A model generated the notes under the pieces. The model searched no databases, was not told where the DNA came from, and worked only from the letters and a program-made list of their open reading frames with translations. A stretch of DNA of 64,000 nucleotides from Nannochloris sp. 'desiccata' (lineage: Eukaryota; Chlorophyta; Trebouxiophyceae; Chlorellales; Chlorellaceae), in assembly GCA_019044685.2 (NCBI GenBank), contig JAGTXX020000004.1:248001-312000 (forward strand), given 5' to 3'. Of this stretch, positions 21,837-32,301 are shown piece after piece (within the stretch, counting starts at the first letter, position 1; each line of letters opens with the position of its first letter). The translations under genes and the position numbers were made by a program.

Positions 21837-23928
21837 TTTCTAAAAATTATACGCTGCGTGCTACCTCGCTGCAAAGCAGCAGGTCTTCCTCGAGCCATAA
21901 CGCCAGTGGTGGCGACGCCGCTCTTTGGACGTCTCAGTTCCGCCGAACTTTGTGGACAGCCCCCCCTATCTAGTTTGTATTACAAGCTGCAATCTATCTC
22001 CCTTAGAGAATTTTCTAGCATTTCCCCTGCAGTATCACACATTCCACCTACCGCAAAAGATGATGATGCTATTGCCCCACCTGCTGTGGCGGCTGAACAA
22101 TACATGCCTGAAGAGTGGCCTGATTTTTCAAAGATGAAAGTTGATCCAGATGTTGAAAAAAATTCTTTAACCGCATGGAGGCGTATGACATGGTCATGCG
22201 TCACTTGAATGACGAACCCAGTAAACCTGTTTTGCTTCTTGGCCCCATAAATAGTGGAAAATCGGTAAGTCGTCATCGTCAGTTGAGCATTGATATCATA
22301 TTCATATTCATTCATTTATTCGTTGTTTCTGACTTATTGCACAGTTCTCTCATCCAATGCACCATGTTATTCTCAAACTGAACTCTTTGCAGGCATTATT
22401 AACCAAGATTATGGACCAAGAAATATTGCGTGTGATATACTTGAACTGCGGCCTCAAAGATGTCTCCACCCCAGAGCTCATGGCAACGGAACTGCGCAAC
22501 CAAGCACGCAAACTCCCTTCTATGTTGGGCTTGCAATTTATTAAATTACTTACTTCCCAGCTAGGGCCGGTTGCCAAGCTTGTTCAGTCGGTGGCCACAT
22601 TTTTTGGGTTTTCCATCAAGAGTGGCGACGGATTTGTTGTTACAGGGCAACTTATGACTGCGTTTTACGACCTTTTTCTTCCCATAAGTAGCTCCACTAA
22701 TTTGGCTGCTGTCCTTGACGCGTATGAACACCTCCTGGAGAAAGTGCCCCCTGGGCAGCAGAAGCCTGTTATTGTTGTCGGTACGTTACTTAAGCATCCT
22801 ACTTCAACCATGTTTATTCAAACTCACTCCTCCTTTCTCCCCCTCTATTTCGCTCTGCAGATGAGGTCAATGACTTGACACGATGGAAGCATAAAGATGT
22901 GGAAAAGTTAAAAAGCTTACTGAACTTTCTGAGGCGCACCTGCAAGGAAAAAGAGCGTGCACATATCGTTCTCGCCAGCGCAGACTTTTTCATGGTCTCT
23001 TGGTTGCAATCAAGTAGGTTTTTCGTGATTCAAAAACTCTTCTCTGTTTGGATACCTTTCGTAAATTTACTAAATTTTCCCCTTTCTAATTATTGCAGAG
23101 GGCTTGGATGCCACCCAACGAAGAGTTGAAGTCTTGGGTGATCTGACGAGCGACGAGGCATTTGTGTATGTTTGTGGCGGCAAAGTCCGCAACAGGAAGG
23201 GTTTTGAGGAAGATTGGTCAGGCTTGATGGCCCAATCTGAAGAAACTTTAGCTCTGGGCATGACACCAGAAGAATGGAAGAAAGTTTGGTCAGTGTGTGG
23301 TGGCAACATGTATCTTCTTAAAAATTGTGTTGCCTCTGCCACGCAGTACAACAGCTGGGACGAAGGTAAGAAACCGCTTTTATTGTTGTTCTATTCTTGT
23401 CTGTTGCCAAATAATTAACCCCATCATGTGTTTGCTTGTTATTGCTTGCTTGCAGGCGTGGCTCAAATATTATCAAAACCTCAAATGGACGTCAGTAAAG
23501 CTTTAAAACGCCCAAAATCAATTCATCCTCCACCCGACAGCACTGGCCCTCGTATCTGGGAAGCAAAGCACTACAAAGCAGTGCTGCGCCTCATTGCTGC
23601 CCACCCCTACCACGCCGTTCGTCAAGAGGACGCAGAGGATGCGCTGAGGGCGGTAGGCATTGCTGAAGATGTCTTGGCTGATGAGGTGCTGCTGTCTATG
23701 GTGGAATTCAATGTTTTGTCACTCCGTCCCTACTCCACTATGGCCCATGACATACCCAGGGAGGCGTTTTATAAGACGGAATGGGGCGTAGAGGTGAAGG
23801 ACAGTCTGGTGACTATGCGCTCGCCAGCACACCTTGCTGCAGCTCTTATCCTTGAGAAAAAGTTCCAGAATGAAGATGAAGCGGAACGTAATCGTGCCGA
23901 GGAGGGCAATAGGCAAGCAAAAAGATGA
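21837..23928 (+). CDS. P-loop ATPase of archaeal-ATPase type (STAND/AAA-like), apparent 1-base frameshift, 5' exon unresolved
   Basis: Exons: 21837(?)-22264, 22393-22780, 22861-23013, 23099-23365, 23456-23928. All four introns join in frame. Walker A is GPINSGKS, interrupted by intron 1 after the Ser codon. Walker B is PVIVVDEVND, formed only by joining exons 2 and 3. A sensor-like strand HIVLASADFF follows. The fold resembles the ATPase_2 family. The first exon starts after a good acceptor (TTCAG at 21836) but has no ATG in frame before 22104, so an upstream exon is likely missing; its start is Arg/Ser-rich and free of acid, like an organelle presequence. Within it the frame changes between about 22150 and 22180. 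One extra A in the seven-A run at 22156-22162 would join both parts as VEKKFFNRMEAYDMV. Function unknown, perhaps mitochondrial. Confidence 0.7.
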
Positions 23929-24040
23929 AGATATGTTGTTCATTTGCACTGCATGTATCTGCCAGCATGGATAGAGCAGTCTTGGGAAGGCTTTGAGAGT
24001 GCAGCTCTTTTACCGCTCAAACCATTTTGTGTATTTTTTT

Positions 24041-24196
24041 GTTTATCTCACAGAATAAGCTTCTCTAATGTACAAAAGTGAAGCAACTTACTGACTATTG
24101 TGTATTTTTTTGTTTTTGTTTATCTCACTGTATTTTCTTTTTGTTTATCTCACAGAATAAGCTTCTCTAATGTACAAAAGTGAAGCAACTTACTGA
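24041..24196. repeat. Direct repeat, two identical 54-base copies
   Basis: Copies at 24041-24094 and 24143-24196 are identical and 102 bases apart. Each starts GTTTATCTCACAG and ends CAACTTACTGA. The sequence between them is T-rich and itself repeats part of the leading motif. It lies just after the ATPase stop, so the duplication probably affects its 3' UTR or polyadenylation region. Confidence 0.9.
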
Positions 24197-24699
24197 AGAT
24201 TGACGCCTTTTACATTTTTCTAATTTCATTTTCTGTCGTTTCAAAAAATCTGCACGTGTACATAAATAGAATGTAAACTATCGCTTTTATCAGTCAAAGT
24301 AAGATTACACATAGTATTTAGTAGTTTGATAAATGGAGAAATAAAGATTCTCTGCTGCTACCGCTGTTGCCAAAGATCAGGGCCACGCCAGTTGGTCTAA
24401 GAGCGGGCATCGCCCCTTTCCCAAGGTGCTGCGTTTCGAAGAAATGTTTGAGGAATGCAGAGCAGCATGCAGTGTGTTCCCTCCCGTTTCCTGGTACGTT
24501 TCTCACTGGTTCCAAATAGCCATGCTGTGATCGTCGCCAGCTGCCCCTGCTGCAGGTAAATTCTCGCGCTTTCAGGGACTATGGCAGACCTTCTGGAGCC
24601 ACTACGCGTATAAAGTGTCTAAGGGGTCCGTGAGGGCCTGCGGGGAGGAGCAGCCCGGCTTTTGTCTTTATGATCACAATTAAGGAGCTTGTGAATCTT

Positions 24700-24795
24700 G
24701 GGAAACAGCGAGGTCGTCTAGTGCCGTTTCCCCGCGCTATTTAGCGTTTCCCCTTGGGTATAAAAATTCATTCACTGGGGAAACCCGAGTTTCCC
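24700..24795 (+). promoter_or_regulatory. GTTTCCC/GGGAAAC cluster around a TATA-like box
   Basis: Five copies of the heptamer lie within 96 bases in both orientations: GGGAAAC at 24700, GTTTCCCC at 24726 and 24746, GGGGAAAC at 24777, GTTTCCC at 24789. TATAAAAA sits at 24759-24766 inside the cluster, about 170 bases before the ATG of the downstream gene. The motif density and position suggest a promoter. The first GTTTCCCCGCGC copy is one base from an E2F-type site, but the factor is unknown. Confidence 0.5.
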
Positions 24796-24938
24796 AGCCT
24801 TTATTCAAGAGCAACAAAATTGTTTCCCTCGAAATTGTTTCTTTGAATATTTTTTCTGTATTTTCAAAAATTTGCTCACAATTCTATAGCAAATCCAAAG
24901 ATAGCATAGTACCAAGCAATTAAGGAAATCAGGGCGCG

Positions 24939-27383
24939 ATGGCGACTCCAGCTCTGCAATCCTTGGCACAAACTTCCCCGACTATATATTTAAATGAATC
25001 GGACAACTCTGGGATCAGCGTCCTAGCTAGCTTGCATGAGCGGTGCGGATCAGCTGGTTTATTGTCTACATCAGCTGTTGATGATCCAGAAAAACTGTAT
25101 GGAGTATTTAATGTTGCTCTTGAACATGGCCTTGGCAGTCTAATTCTCGCCTACATAGCTCAGGTACAGTTTTATTACCACCCTAAATAATCGATTTGAA
25201 TATTCCTCAACAATTTACTTACATCGGATCATGCAATCATAGCTGTTCGTTGCCACTGATCATAATTCAGTTTTCGATTCTTATCACCGCCCGCATTTCC
25301 CGACTCTCCACACCGAACTAAACTAAACTAAACTTTTCCCCCTTTGCAGGTATCTTTCGGCGGCAGCATTCAGCCGGATCATCCTTCATCTGCGATACTT
25401 TCAGATCCCCAATGCGTCGCTGCATGGCTTCAATCTTCCCTGTCTGCAGCTCGGTACGATCTCTCAACCGCCCTCGCTCAAGGCCTCCCGTCAATCGCAT
25501 CTTCCCAGATCGCTCCTCGCCACGTAGCAAAACTCCAAACCCTTGTTATGGTCGCAGAAGCTTTAGCTTCGAAATCCTTTTCCTCGACAGGCCCTGCCGG
25601 AAGCTCCTCACGCACAGCACGACGTATATTAGCCACAAGTCATTCTCAAACGCCTGCCATCACTATAAATAATCACGACATAAATGCAGTGCCGGAGACT
25701 CCTAATACGCTTGTCATTGAATCTAACCGACTTCTCCAAACTGCCAAAATTATGCACTGGTTATCTACCCAACAATTACTACAAACAAACCCTTCTGGCC
25801 GGTTTTCTTCTCACTCGGCCTGGCAAGGGACCGTGTCCCTCCGAAAAACCGGTGCTGGCTCTTCTCCATTGCTTCTCACAGAATTAATAGATTCAGTCAT
25901 GCAGTATGATGTAGATGGCATTTCATACCCACCAGCATCCCCAGAATCTTTTATAACTACCCTCTTTCTCTCTGGCAATGCTAGTAGCAATGCCTTTCAT
26001 GCAAAATTGGCCTTACTTTCTTATTGTCTAGTGGATGCCAATTTTTTGAAAGCTCCAGACCTTGTGAAGGGTGTTCATCGTCGTTTCGCCATCCCACGGA
26101 CTACAGCTTGTGGCTGGATGCTGCTTTTATTCCTAGATGATGCTCAATTAGTTTCATTGGATGCCCCAAATAACTCTTCTTTAAACCAAGCGGTGAATTG
26201 GCTCCCGGGAGTCAATGGTCTTACCATCCCTTTTCGCGCCTTGCGCGTCTTTGTTGACCGGGGACGAGGCGATGTCGCACTAGGGCTACTTCGTCAAAGA
26301 ATTGGAAGCCAAGGCGAGAATGAAGTTATTGCATGGGATATAAGTGCGGCATGTACAGCACTACGAGTGAGATTAGCCAACGGGTTGTTGGTAGAAAGTT
26401 TTATCGAAATGAAAAGATACTTACAATCTCTTCCTGAAGAGAAAGGATTACGTAGGCAGCATGCGGAACGGCTTATTGAAGAGTTATTAATATGGGGAAG
26501 TACCACCGAAGGAGCATTCCATGGAATTATTAGTCTGTCAATATCCCCCGCCCATGAGGAACCTGCTTTGATTTCATGGTTGCAGCGCAGCATTCACAGC
26601 ATGCCTTCTGCTGGAATTATTTTGACTCTGTATTTACTAATGCGGGGAAGGACACCGGAAGCGTTGCTGGCTTATGCTCAGTACGGTAAACAGGCTGCGG
26701 TGCTAGCATCGACAGCTGGCACAGTTGGAGATGGAGATTCTTCTTTGAAGGAAGCGTGTGGACAAGTAGAAGAGCTGCTGCGTGCTGCATATCGTACAAT
26801 GCCTGTCGCACAACGTGCTTTAGTGGTAAGTACTGCAGCAGAGCCTGCGCTGAGATTCTCTGCAGAAGATCAAGAGATCATTATAGCAGATGGCGGCGGT
26901 AGTGGTGGTGGAGGTACAGCACTTATCTCTGCCTTGCCTGGACTCGATACTGGAGGTCTGCCAACCTTAATTTCCGTCGGTCCTACTGCTGCAGAAGCTC
27001 CTCTTGTGGGAGGAGTCATGACTGGCATTGCTAGATCTACAGGTCCAGCACAAGAAAGAAAAGAAAAAGAAGGGTTACCTGGTGCAGAAGAAGAACCGGC
27101 AGCAGGTGGAAAAGCAGTTTTGCCACTATTATTTGGTCAGACGCCTGCTGCAGCCAGCGCTATAATACGTACCTCTACTCCTTTAGGAACTCAACAATTT
27201 GGAGCCGGTTCGACTCATCAAACACTGGGTGGAGGAGGTGCTCTTAATACTGGTGCTGGCGGTGCAGGTGGCCTTCCAACAGGGCGGCGGCGGCAGCAGC
27301 AGCACCATCAGTTGGATGCTTTGTTAGGTATAACTCCTAGAACCCAAGCGGCTGGAACTAAAACGAGACGCACTTTGAGATGA
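24939..27383 (+). CDS. ELYS-domain protein, HOS1/ELYS nucleoporin-like
   Basis: Two exons, 24939-25163 and 25350-27383, encode 752 residues (donor GTACAG, acceptor CTTTGCAG, phase 0). Residues about 287-443 look like the helical ELYS domain shared by metazoan ELYS/AHCTF1 and plant HOS1. The clearest block is RGRGDVALGLLRQR, then CTALRVRLANGLLVESFIEM, which parallels the plant pattern of a 'DAALMVLRWSG' helix followed by 'AVTAVRVRVECGLLTEAF'. The N-terminus shows no RING finger, unlike plant HOS1. The C-terminal 200 residues are Gly/Ala/Pro-rich, with FGQTPAAA and FGAGSTHQ resembling sparse FG repeats, and end in a basic RRRQQQ...TRRTLR tail. A nuclear-pore-associated role is inferred from the domain alone. 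Another alpha-solenoid protein remains possible. Confidence 0.6.
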
Positions 27384-28839
27384 AATGTTGTACTGCCGTA
27401 ATTAATGTAATTTTAGAGAAGGGTGGATCAGAAACCAAACAAGGGTGCAGGAAAGAAACCATAAACTTTTGTTTTTGATTTTTCTTAAACAAAAGATTAC
27501 ACTATGAACGATGCAACATGTACATTCTGCTTCTGACGTAATAATGCAGATTCAAAACCGTGTCACCATGGTTATTATATTTATTATATAACAGCGTGAG
27601 CTAGCAGCACAAATGAACCAAGCCTCAACTTCAGCCGAGGGCGAGCAACTCCACCATTGCACTATCTGCCAAAGCCAGAAGGAAGCAACACGATGCTCAA
27701 ACTAAAAGCTAAGAGACACGGCAAAGAAGCTGCACTGATCTTAAACACGAATAAAGACAGCAAGAAAGGTAATATGGCAACCTTTGATGACGCCGAGACG
27801 GTGAAAAAAACCTTGGAGAAACTCTCTAGACATTTCTTACCAAGACACCCTCGAGCTGCCACATTAAAGCACGATTGATCTCAAAACTGGACATGATAAT
27901 ATTTTCAGCTCTAAAATAAGAGGAAGCAAACACGGATCCCCCTCCAGACAGAATGAAAGTGATCTACTTAGAAGTCAGCTATACCGGCGACGTGCAAATG
28001 TCAAATTCTTGAGCTGAGTTTGGCTCAATATATTGAGGCGCCTTGCCTTTGCGTACGTAAGACTGAGTTATCTCCTATAGTGGCAAGGTCTATCGTCCAA
28101 GGCAAAGCTCTCTGGAATCCTTACATCTCAGGGAAAAATAATCGTTGACGGTGTTGTTGCCTCTACTCACTCGCCTTGGGGTTTAAGATATCTTCTCCAT
28201 GTTCCGTGAGCCAACTCCTACTGGCTATCAATTTGTTTATATCCATCCACTTCCTGTTCAATTTGCTGGGCGTTAGTGCCTTCTCTTTTTGGAGGGCATC
28301 ATTGATGTCGTGGCTAGCCATTTGCAAATGCTATTTGGCGGTCAAATCTTTTCATTCCCTGCTCTCACTTTGGTAGCTGCTACTTTCTGCTTTGGCTTCA
28401 TGTATTAGCGGGCCTTTGTATAAGCATTTTGCTTAACTCCAGCCCACCACTTTTTGAGATAACTAACTTTTGTTTTGCTTTTTCTAATGTCCTATTCATG
28501 ACTATATATCAAGTTGCAAAGGGCCTGCTTAGGATTTGTTCTTTACATTATACTTATTAGCTTGGTCGAGCACCAACTTTGTTGAATCTGGGGGTAGCAA
28601 AATTTTTCCTTATCTTGATTACCTGTTTAATAATCTTAGGTCTAAAATATCATTCCTTTCTCAATAATATATTAAAAATCCTCCTAAATATCTTTCTTCC
28701 AAAATTTTAACGATGTTAACGACGACAACCAAGTAAACATGTCTACTTGAACAACGCCTTCTCTCTGTCTAGAAGATAGAAAGCAGACATCTTCTTGTCC
28801 CTTTTTTATATTGATATTCTTAAAAGTTGTGAATACTTT
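27384..28839. other. Long intergenic region, mostly no intact gene
   Basis: About 1.45 kb between the ELYS-like gene and the secreted pair. A 26-codon frame from 27615 has Cys-x2-Cys spacing (HHCTICQSQKEATRCSN) but stops at once. A frame at 27657-27878 lacks any support. The only recognisable sequence is the decayed Hint fragment near 28 kb. The rest is AT-rich. Confidence 0.5.
27975..28200 (+). pseudogene. Decayed Hedgehog/intein-type Hint domain, C-terminal fragment
   Basis: The plus strand encodes TELSPIVARSIVQGKALWNP followed by YISG in one frame from about 28062, with an open frame reaching back to about 27975. The next residues continue in a second frame, shifted by one base at about 28130, as GKIIVDGVVASTHSPWGLRY, and stop shortly after (TGA at about 28204). 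Together this matches the end of Hedgehog-type Hint domains, where a 'G.YNP.T..G.I.VDGV.AS.HS' stretch precedes the tail. The N-terminal catalytic Cys block was not found upstream. The one-base shift and the stop make it a pseudogene fragment. Family assignment rests on this short motif, so it is moderate in confidence. Confidence 0.55.
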
Positions 28840-29586
28840 TTAAACAGGAGATAAGGTAAAGGTAAACAACAATCCAGGACCGTCGAGCTCCCCCACAAAA
28901 TCAGAATCTTGGGTAGAAAGCAGGGGACTGTCAGGGCCAATAAGGTCACCTGCTGCCAATACCAGTCTTCCAAGGAAGGGAGAGTAGACAGTAAGATCAA
29001 ACTCTGCAGGTTCACCAACTTCAGTATATCGCACTGCAACAGTATACTCGCCACTTACTGGGTTTGTGATTTTGATCACCTCAAGCCCTCTTTGATCTGA
29101 TTGGTCAGCAATATAATTAGCATCGCAAATAACTTCGCCATCGGATTCAGGACCTGTAATGCAGACGGAGCCTTGGCGGTCAGGAGCATCGACGAGGAGG
29201 TCAAGATTCTCAGACTCTAGGTTGTTCAGCACGATGACGAGGTGATCGACAGTCGCACTAGGGCATGGAGAGAGAGCAGGGCAGCCAACCGGTCCAGTAG
29301 ATGCCTGCAAATAATAGACATTTGTAGTAATCTCAGGGTGATACGCAAGTCGTGGCGCTTCAAGGAAAAGTCAACTTCGGGTTTGACTTGTACTGGGTGC
29401 TTCAAAGGAGATTTGGAATAAATGAGATCAACGCTAGCTTACCTCCTTCCTGTCATGCAACTTTTTCTTCCAGAGCTTGCTGAGCAGGAACGTCTTGTCG
29501 TCGTCGTCTCCAGCCAGGTCAGACTGAGCAGCAGCGACAACAAACAGGAGTGCAAGTCCTAAAACAAGCTTGGTTGAGTGATGCAT
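28840..29586 (-). CDS. Secreted DUF2135-like protein, mirrored paralogue 1
   Basis: Two minus-strand exons (29586-29443, 29304-28840) encode 202 residues; donor GTAAGC and acceptor TTTGCAG join in phase 0. Exon 1 has a signal peptide (MHHSTKLVLGLALLFVVAAA) then QSDLAGDDDDK and a basic LSKLWKKKLHDRK segment. Exon 2 encodes a compact beta-rich domain: HLVIVLNNLESENLDLLVDA, a Cys pair (SVCITG and EVICDANY), then NPVSGEYTVAVRYTEV and FDLTVYSP. This is like the DUF2135/YfaP type ('DLDL.V.DP' then 'GEYTV.V.Y', then 'V.V.'). An extracellular or cell-surface role is likely; ligand unknown. It is head-to-head with a close paralogue at 29851, with 264 bases between starts. Confidence 0.8.
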
Positions 29587-29850
29587 CTTATACTTTATTT
29601 ATATTGATTAATCTTAAGTAAGTAACCGTATATTATTCAACTATTAATATGAAGGCAAGAGTTTAACATGCTACTCAGCAGGATCTGCCTCATTTTTTGT
29701 CAGGTCCCTTCGAGGCAGAATTGTGTGTCGTGAAGTAAACGAGGCAAACCCGGCAGGACATATCATGTGCATTTATATCTTAACCCGAGGCAACCACCGA
29801 TCTATTGCAAATAATTATTGCATAACTGTTAGCATTGCTTTTACTTGAAG
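29587..29850. promoter_or_regulatory. Shared promoter region of the mirrored secreted pair
   Basis: 264 bases between two opposed ATGs whose first exons are nearly the same sequence in opposite directions. Both promoters must lie here. The centre is AT-rich, flanked by short imperfectly mirrored stretches (for example AACCGAGGC-like and GCCTCGTT-like blocks). No single element was proven. Confidence 0.5.
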
Positions 29851-30631
29851 ATGTATCATTCAACCAAGCTTGTCTTGGGACTTGCATTCCTGTTTGTTGT
29901 CGCTGCTGCTCAGTCTGACCTAGCTGCAGCTGAAGAAGATGACGACAAGATGTTCCAGCTCAGCAAGCTCTGGAAGAAAAAGTTGCATGACAAGAAGAAG
30001 AGCCCTATCACGGTAATCTAGTTTTCATTTGATGCACTCAATGTTGCCTCTGTAGGAGATCTAACACGGCTGGAGCAACCAATCAACCTGCACAAAGTCA
30101 GACCAACATTTGACTTTTCCTGTTTCTTCTTTTTATTTCCGGCAGGCTACTGATCCTTGCCCCACTACTCCAACATGCGTACCGGTAATCCCCCCGAGAG
30201 ATTATATGCTGGTTGTTCTCAACTGGGTAGGAGCTAGGGATCTTGATCTGGCCATTGATGCTCCTAACCGTGAAATCGATGGTGTTGACAACGAGTGCAT
30301 TGTTGGCTACATTGCTTTTGAAGATGACGAGGCAGATTTATGCGGTACAAATTATCCCGATGACGATAGATCTGCGCCTGGAATTGAACTTGTCGAGTTT
30401 TTCGATCCTCTCCCCGGAGAATATAAAATTTTTGTGAGACACTTTTCTCAAGAGGCGCCCGCTGAGATCACTGTGACTGTCTACGCTCCTGATTTTGGTC
30501 AGTTGGTGCTTACGGACCCCGAGGTTCAAATTCTTGATAACAATGGACCAGTCCCTGATGAATTCCCTGAAAGATTTAATAATCCTGGAATACTTCTCAC
30601 CTTCACCTTGCCTGAGCCAACCGCTGTTTAG
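29851..30631 (+). CDS. Secreted DUF2135-like protein, mirrored paralogue 2
   Basis: Two exons, 29851-30012 and 30146-30631, encode 215 residues. Exon 1 mirrors its partner: MYHSTKLVLGLAFLFVVAAA, QSDLA, and LSKLWKKKLHDKKK. Many codons are identical, including the stretch GCTCAGTCTGACCT. The intron is in the same place and phase. Exon 2 is more diverged: CPTTPTCVPVIPP, DYMLVVLNWVGARDLDLAID, Cys at ECIVGY and at DLCGTNYP, then DPLPGEYKIFVRHFSQEAPAE and ITVTVYAP. It is more acidic than paralogue 1. The two Cys in the loop probably pair. The DUF2135-like assignment is by pattern, not by search. Strong conservation of the leader with a divergent mature domain suggests selection on the mature part or gene conversion in exon 1. 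Confidence 0.82.
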
Positions 30632-31135
30632 AAAATACGACATTCCTTAAAAGTCGCGTTGAGTTGATTGATATCTATCTTCATTTCAAATGGTAGCTAT
30701 TTTACCCCAATCCAGGCCTGTTCTATTGTCTTTAAAAGTCCTTATTGTTTGAAGACACAGGCGTTGTATGTAAGACTGACTTATGAGATTAAACAGAGTA
30801 CCAAGAATAAACGAGTACCTGATATAGCGGCAGAATGACTGACAATTGCGGCATACACGATTACATCCCAACAAAGCTGGTGTATTTGGTCCATTCGAAT
30901 CTGCAAACTGCCGCCGTCCTCGCACGCCACTTTATAAAGTCAAAATAGCCAACGACTCGTTATTTATTACAATTAACTCGTTATTTATTGCAATTAACTT
31001 TTTTCCGAAATATTAATTAACATATCTTATTAAATGCCCACAGGTTGATTGCGTTCTTGCATCAAACTTAACTCGCATCAATTATTTCATATTCTAAAAC
31101 TGATCAGCAATCCAAGAACTTACAAAAAAGTCACA
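30632..31135. other. Intergenic spacer before LOG
   Basis: 504 bases, AT-rich on the right. A minus-strand open frame (30925-30686) encodes a Cys-rich stretch (LGCNRVCRNCQSFCRY) that ends at a GTACTC donor-like site, but it has no ATG. It is not called as a gene. The LOG promoter should lie in the last 150 bases. Confidence 0.5.
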
Positions 31136-31891
31136 ATGGCAGAGTTCAAAAAGATCGCCGTCTTCTGCGGAGCATCTTCTGGCTCCGATCCAGTTTACAT
31201 CGAATGCGCACAAAAGCTTGGAGAAGAAATGGTTCGGCGTAAAATAGGCCTCGTGTACGGTGGCGGCAATATTGGTTTAATGGGTGCTATTGCCGAGACT
31301 GTAGGCAAAGGTTTAGGAGAAAACAACGTCATTGGAGTCATCCCCAAAGCTTTGGCACCTCGTGAGATCAGTGGAACGACTGTAGGTGAGATCCGTCTCG
31401 TTGAGGATATGCACACTCGCAAAGCAATGATGTTTGCCGAGGCTGATGCATTTATCGCTATTCCTGGAGGATTTGGAACATTAGACGAGACTCTGGAAAT
31501 TACCACGTGGCAACAATTGGTGAGCAGTAAAGAAACATGAGTAAAAATATGCTTTTATTTGAGAAAAGTCAGTAGAGCAATTCTTCCTCCCGCCCTTCCC
31601 GTCTTGTGTTTTCTTAAATAAAAATTTTATTCTAATCTTCTTTGTACTTTCTTTTAGGGGTTCCATTCCAAGCCAGTGGGTATCCTCAACATTTCAGGTT
31701 TCTTTGATCATTTGCTAGCATTCATGGACCACGCTACGAAAGAAGGCTTTATCAGACAGGCAAGTAGAGATATCATACAAAGTGATGTTGAACCTGCTGC
31801 TTTAATTGAGAAGCTATTTGCCTACCAAGCACCGCCATCGTTGATTCATTTAGCTAGTCAAGGCAAATTGAATGATACAGAACGAGGCTGA
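31136..31891 (+). CDS. LOG: Cytokinin riboside 5'-monophosphate phosphoribohydrolase (LOG family)
   Basis: Two exons, 31136-31519 and 31658-31891, encode 205 residues. ATG 31136 is chosen because MAEFKKIAVFCGASSG is the usual LOG start. The family motifs GGGNIGLMG (about residue 43) and PGGFGTLDE (about 110) are intact, including the catalytic Arg/Glu neighbourhood TRKAMMFAEADAFIAI. Exon 2 completes GFHSKPVGILNISGFFDH and ends within the expected length. LOG enzymes release active cytokinin bases from nucleotide forms in plants; in algae and bacteria the same fold may act on other AMP-like nucleotides, so hormone function is not certain. Confidence 0.95.
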
Positions 31892-32301
31892 AGAAGAAGA
31901 AGCAGGAGAATGCTACTTGTTAAATTAATATTATTATCTGTTTTTATTACTTGATATAAGGAACAAAAATGCAAAATTGAACAGCGACACCACCGACCGC
32001 AACAACACCGGGCTGGGGTGCACAGGAAAAGACATTTCTGACAAAGCATTTCTGACAAGGCACGCAAACAACAATGTGTACAAAGACCAAACAAACGTAA
32101 AAAAAACTACATTCAAACTACCCTACACCTCACTAAAAGTAAATTAATAACTAAGCCCTCGATATGGCCCTATGTGATAAGACTGGCAAAATGCCGACCA
32201 TGGCCAACATTAATGCCATTTTCCACGGGTTTGTATAGTGTACTAACCGGTCTGTTACACCTAAGGCTCCACACCGCCACCACCTAGATTTTGCTTTGAT
32301 T
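31892..32301. other. Convergent 3' spacer, LOG and PP2C
   Basis: 410 bases between two opposed stops. It holds 3' UTRs and weak overlapping frames only. Nothing else was seen. Confidence 0.6.

Larger units (their letters stand above)
23929..24938. other. Intergenic region with promoter-like cluster
   Basis: About 1 kb between the ATPase and the ELYS/HOS1-like gene. The left part carries the 54-base direct repeat. The middle (24330-24660) is GC-richer with no convincing frame. The right part holds the GTTTCCC cluster and a TATA-like element. No gene was found. Confidence 0.55.

Noticed and set aside
27600..27878. Possible small zinc-binding gene (HHCTICQSQKEATRCSN) and an overlapping 73-codon frame
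   Set aside because: The Cys motif stops after 26 codons and no exon continues it; the other frame lacks support.
30686..30925. Minus-strand Cys-rich frame ending at a GTACTC donor-like site
   Set aside because: No ATG and no exon downstream that would extend it.
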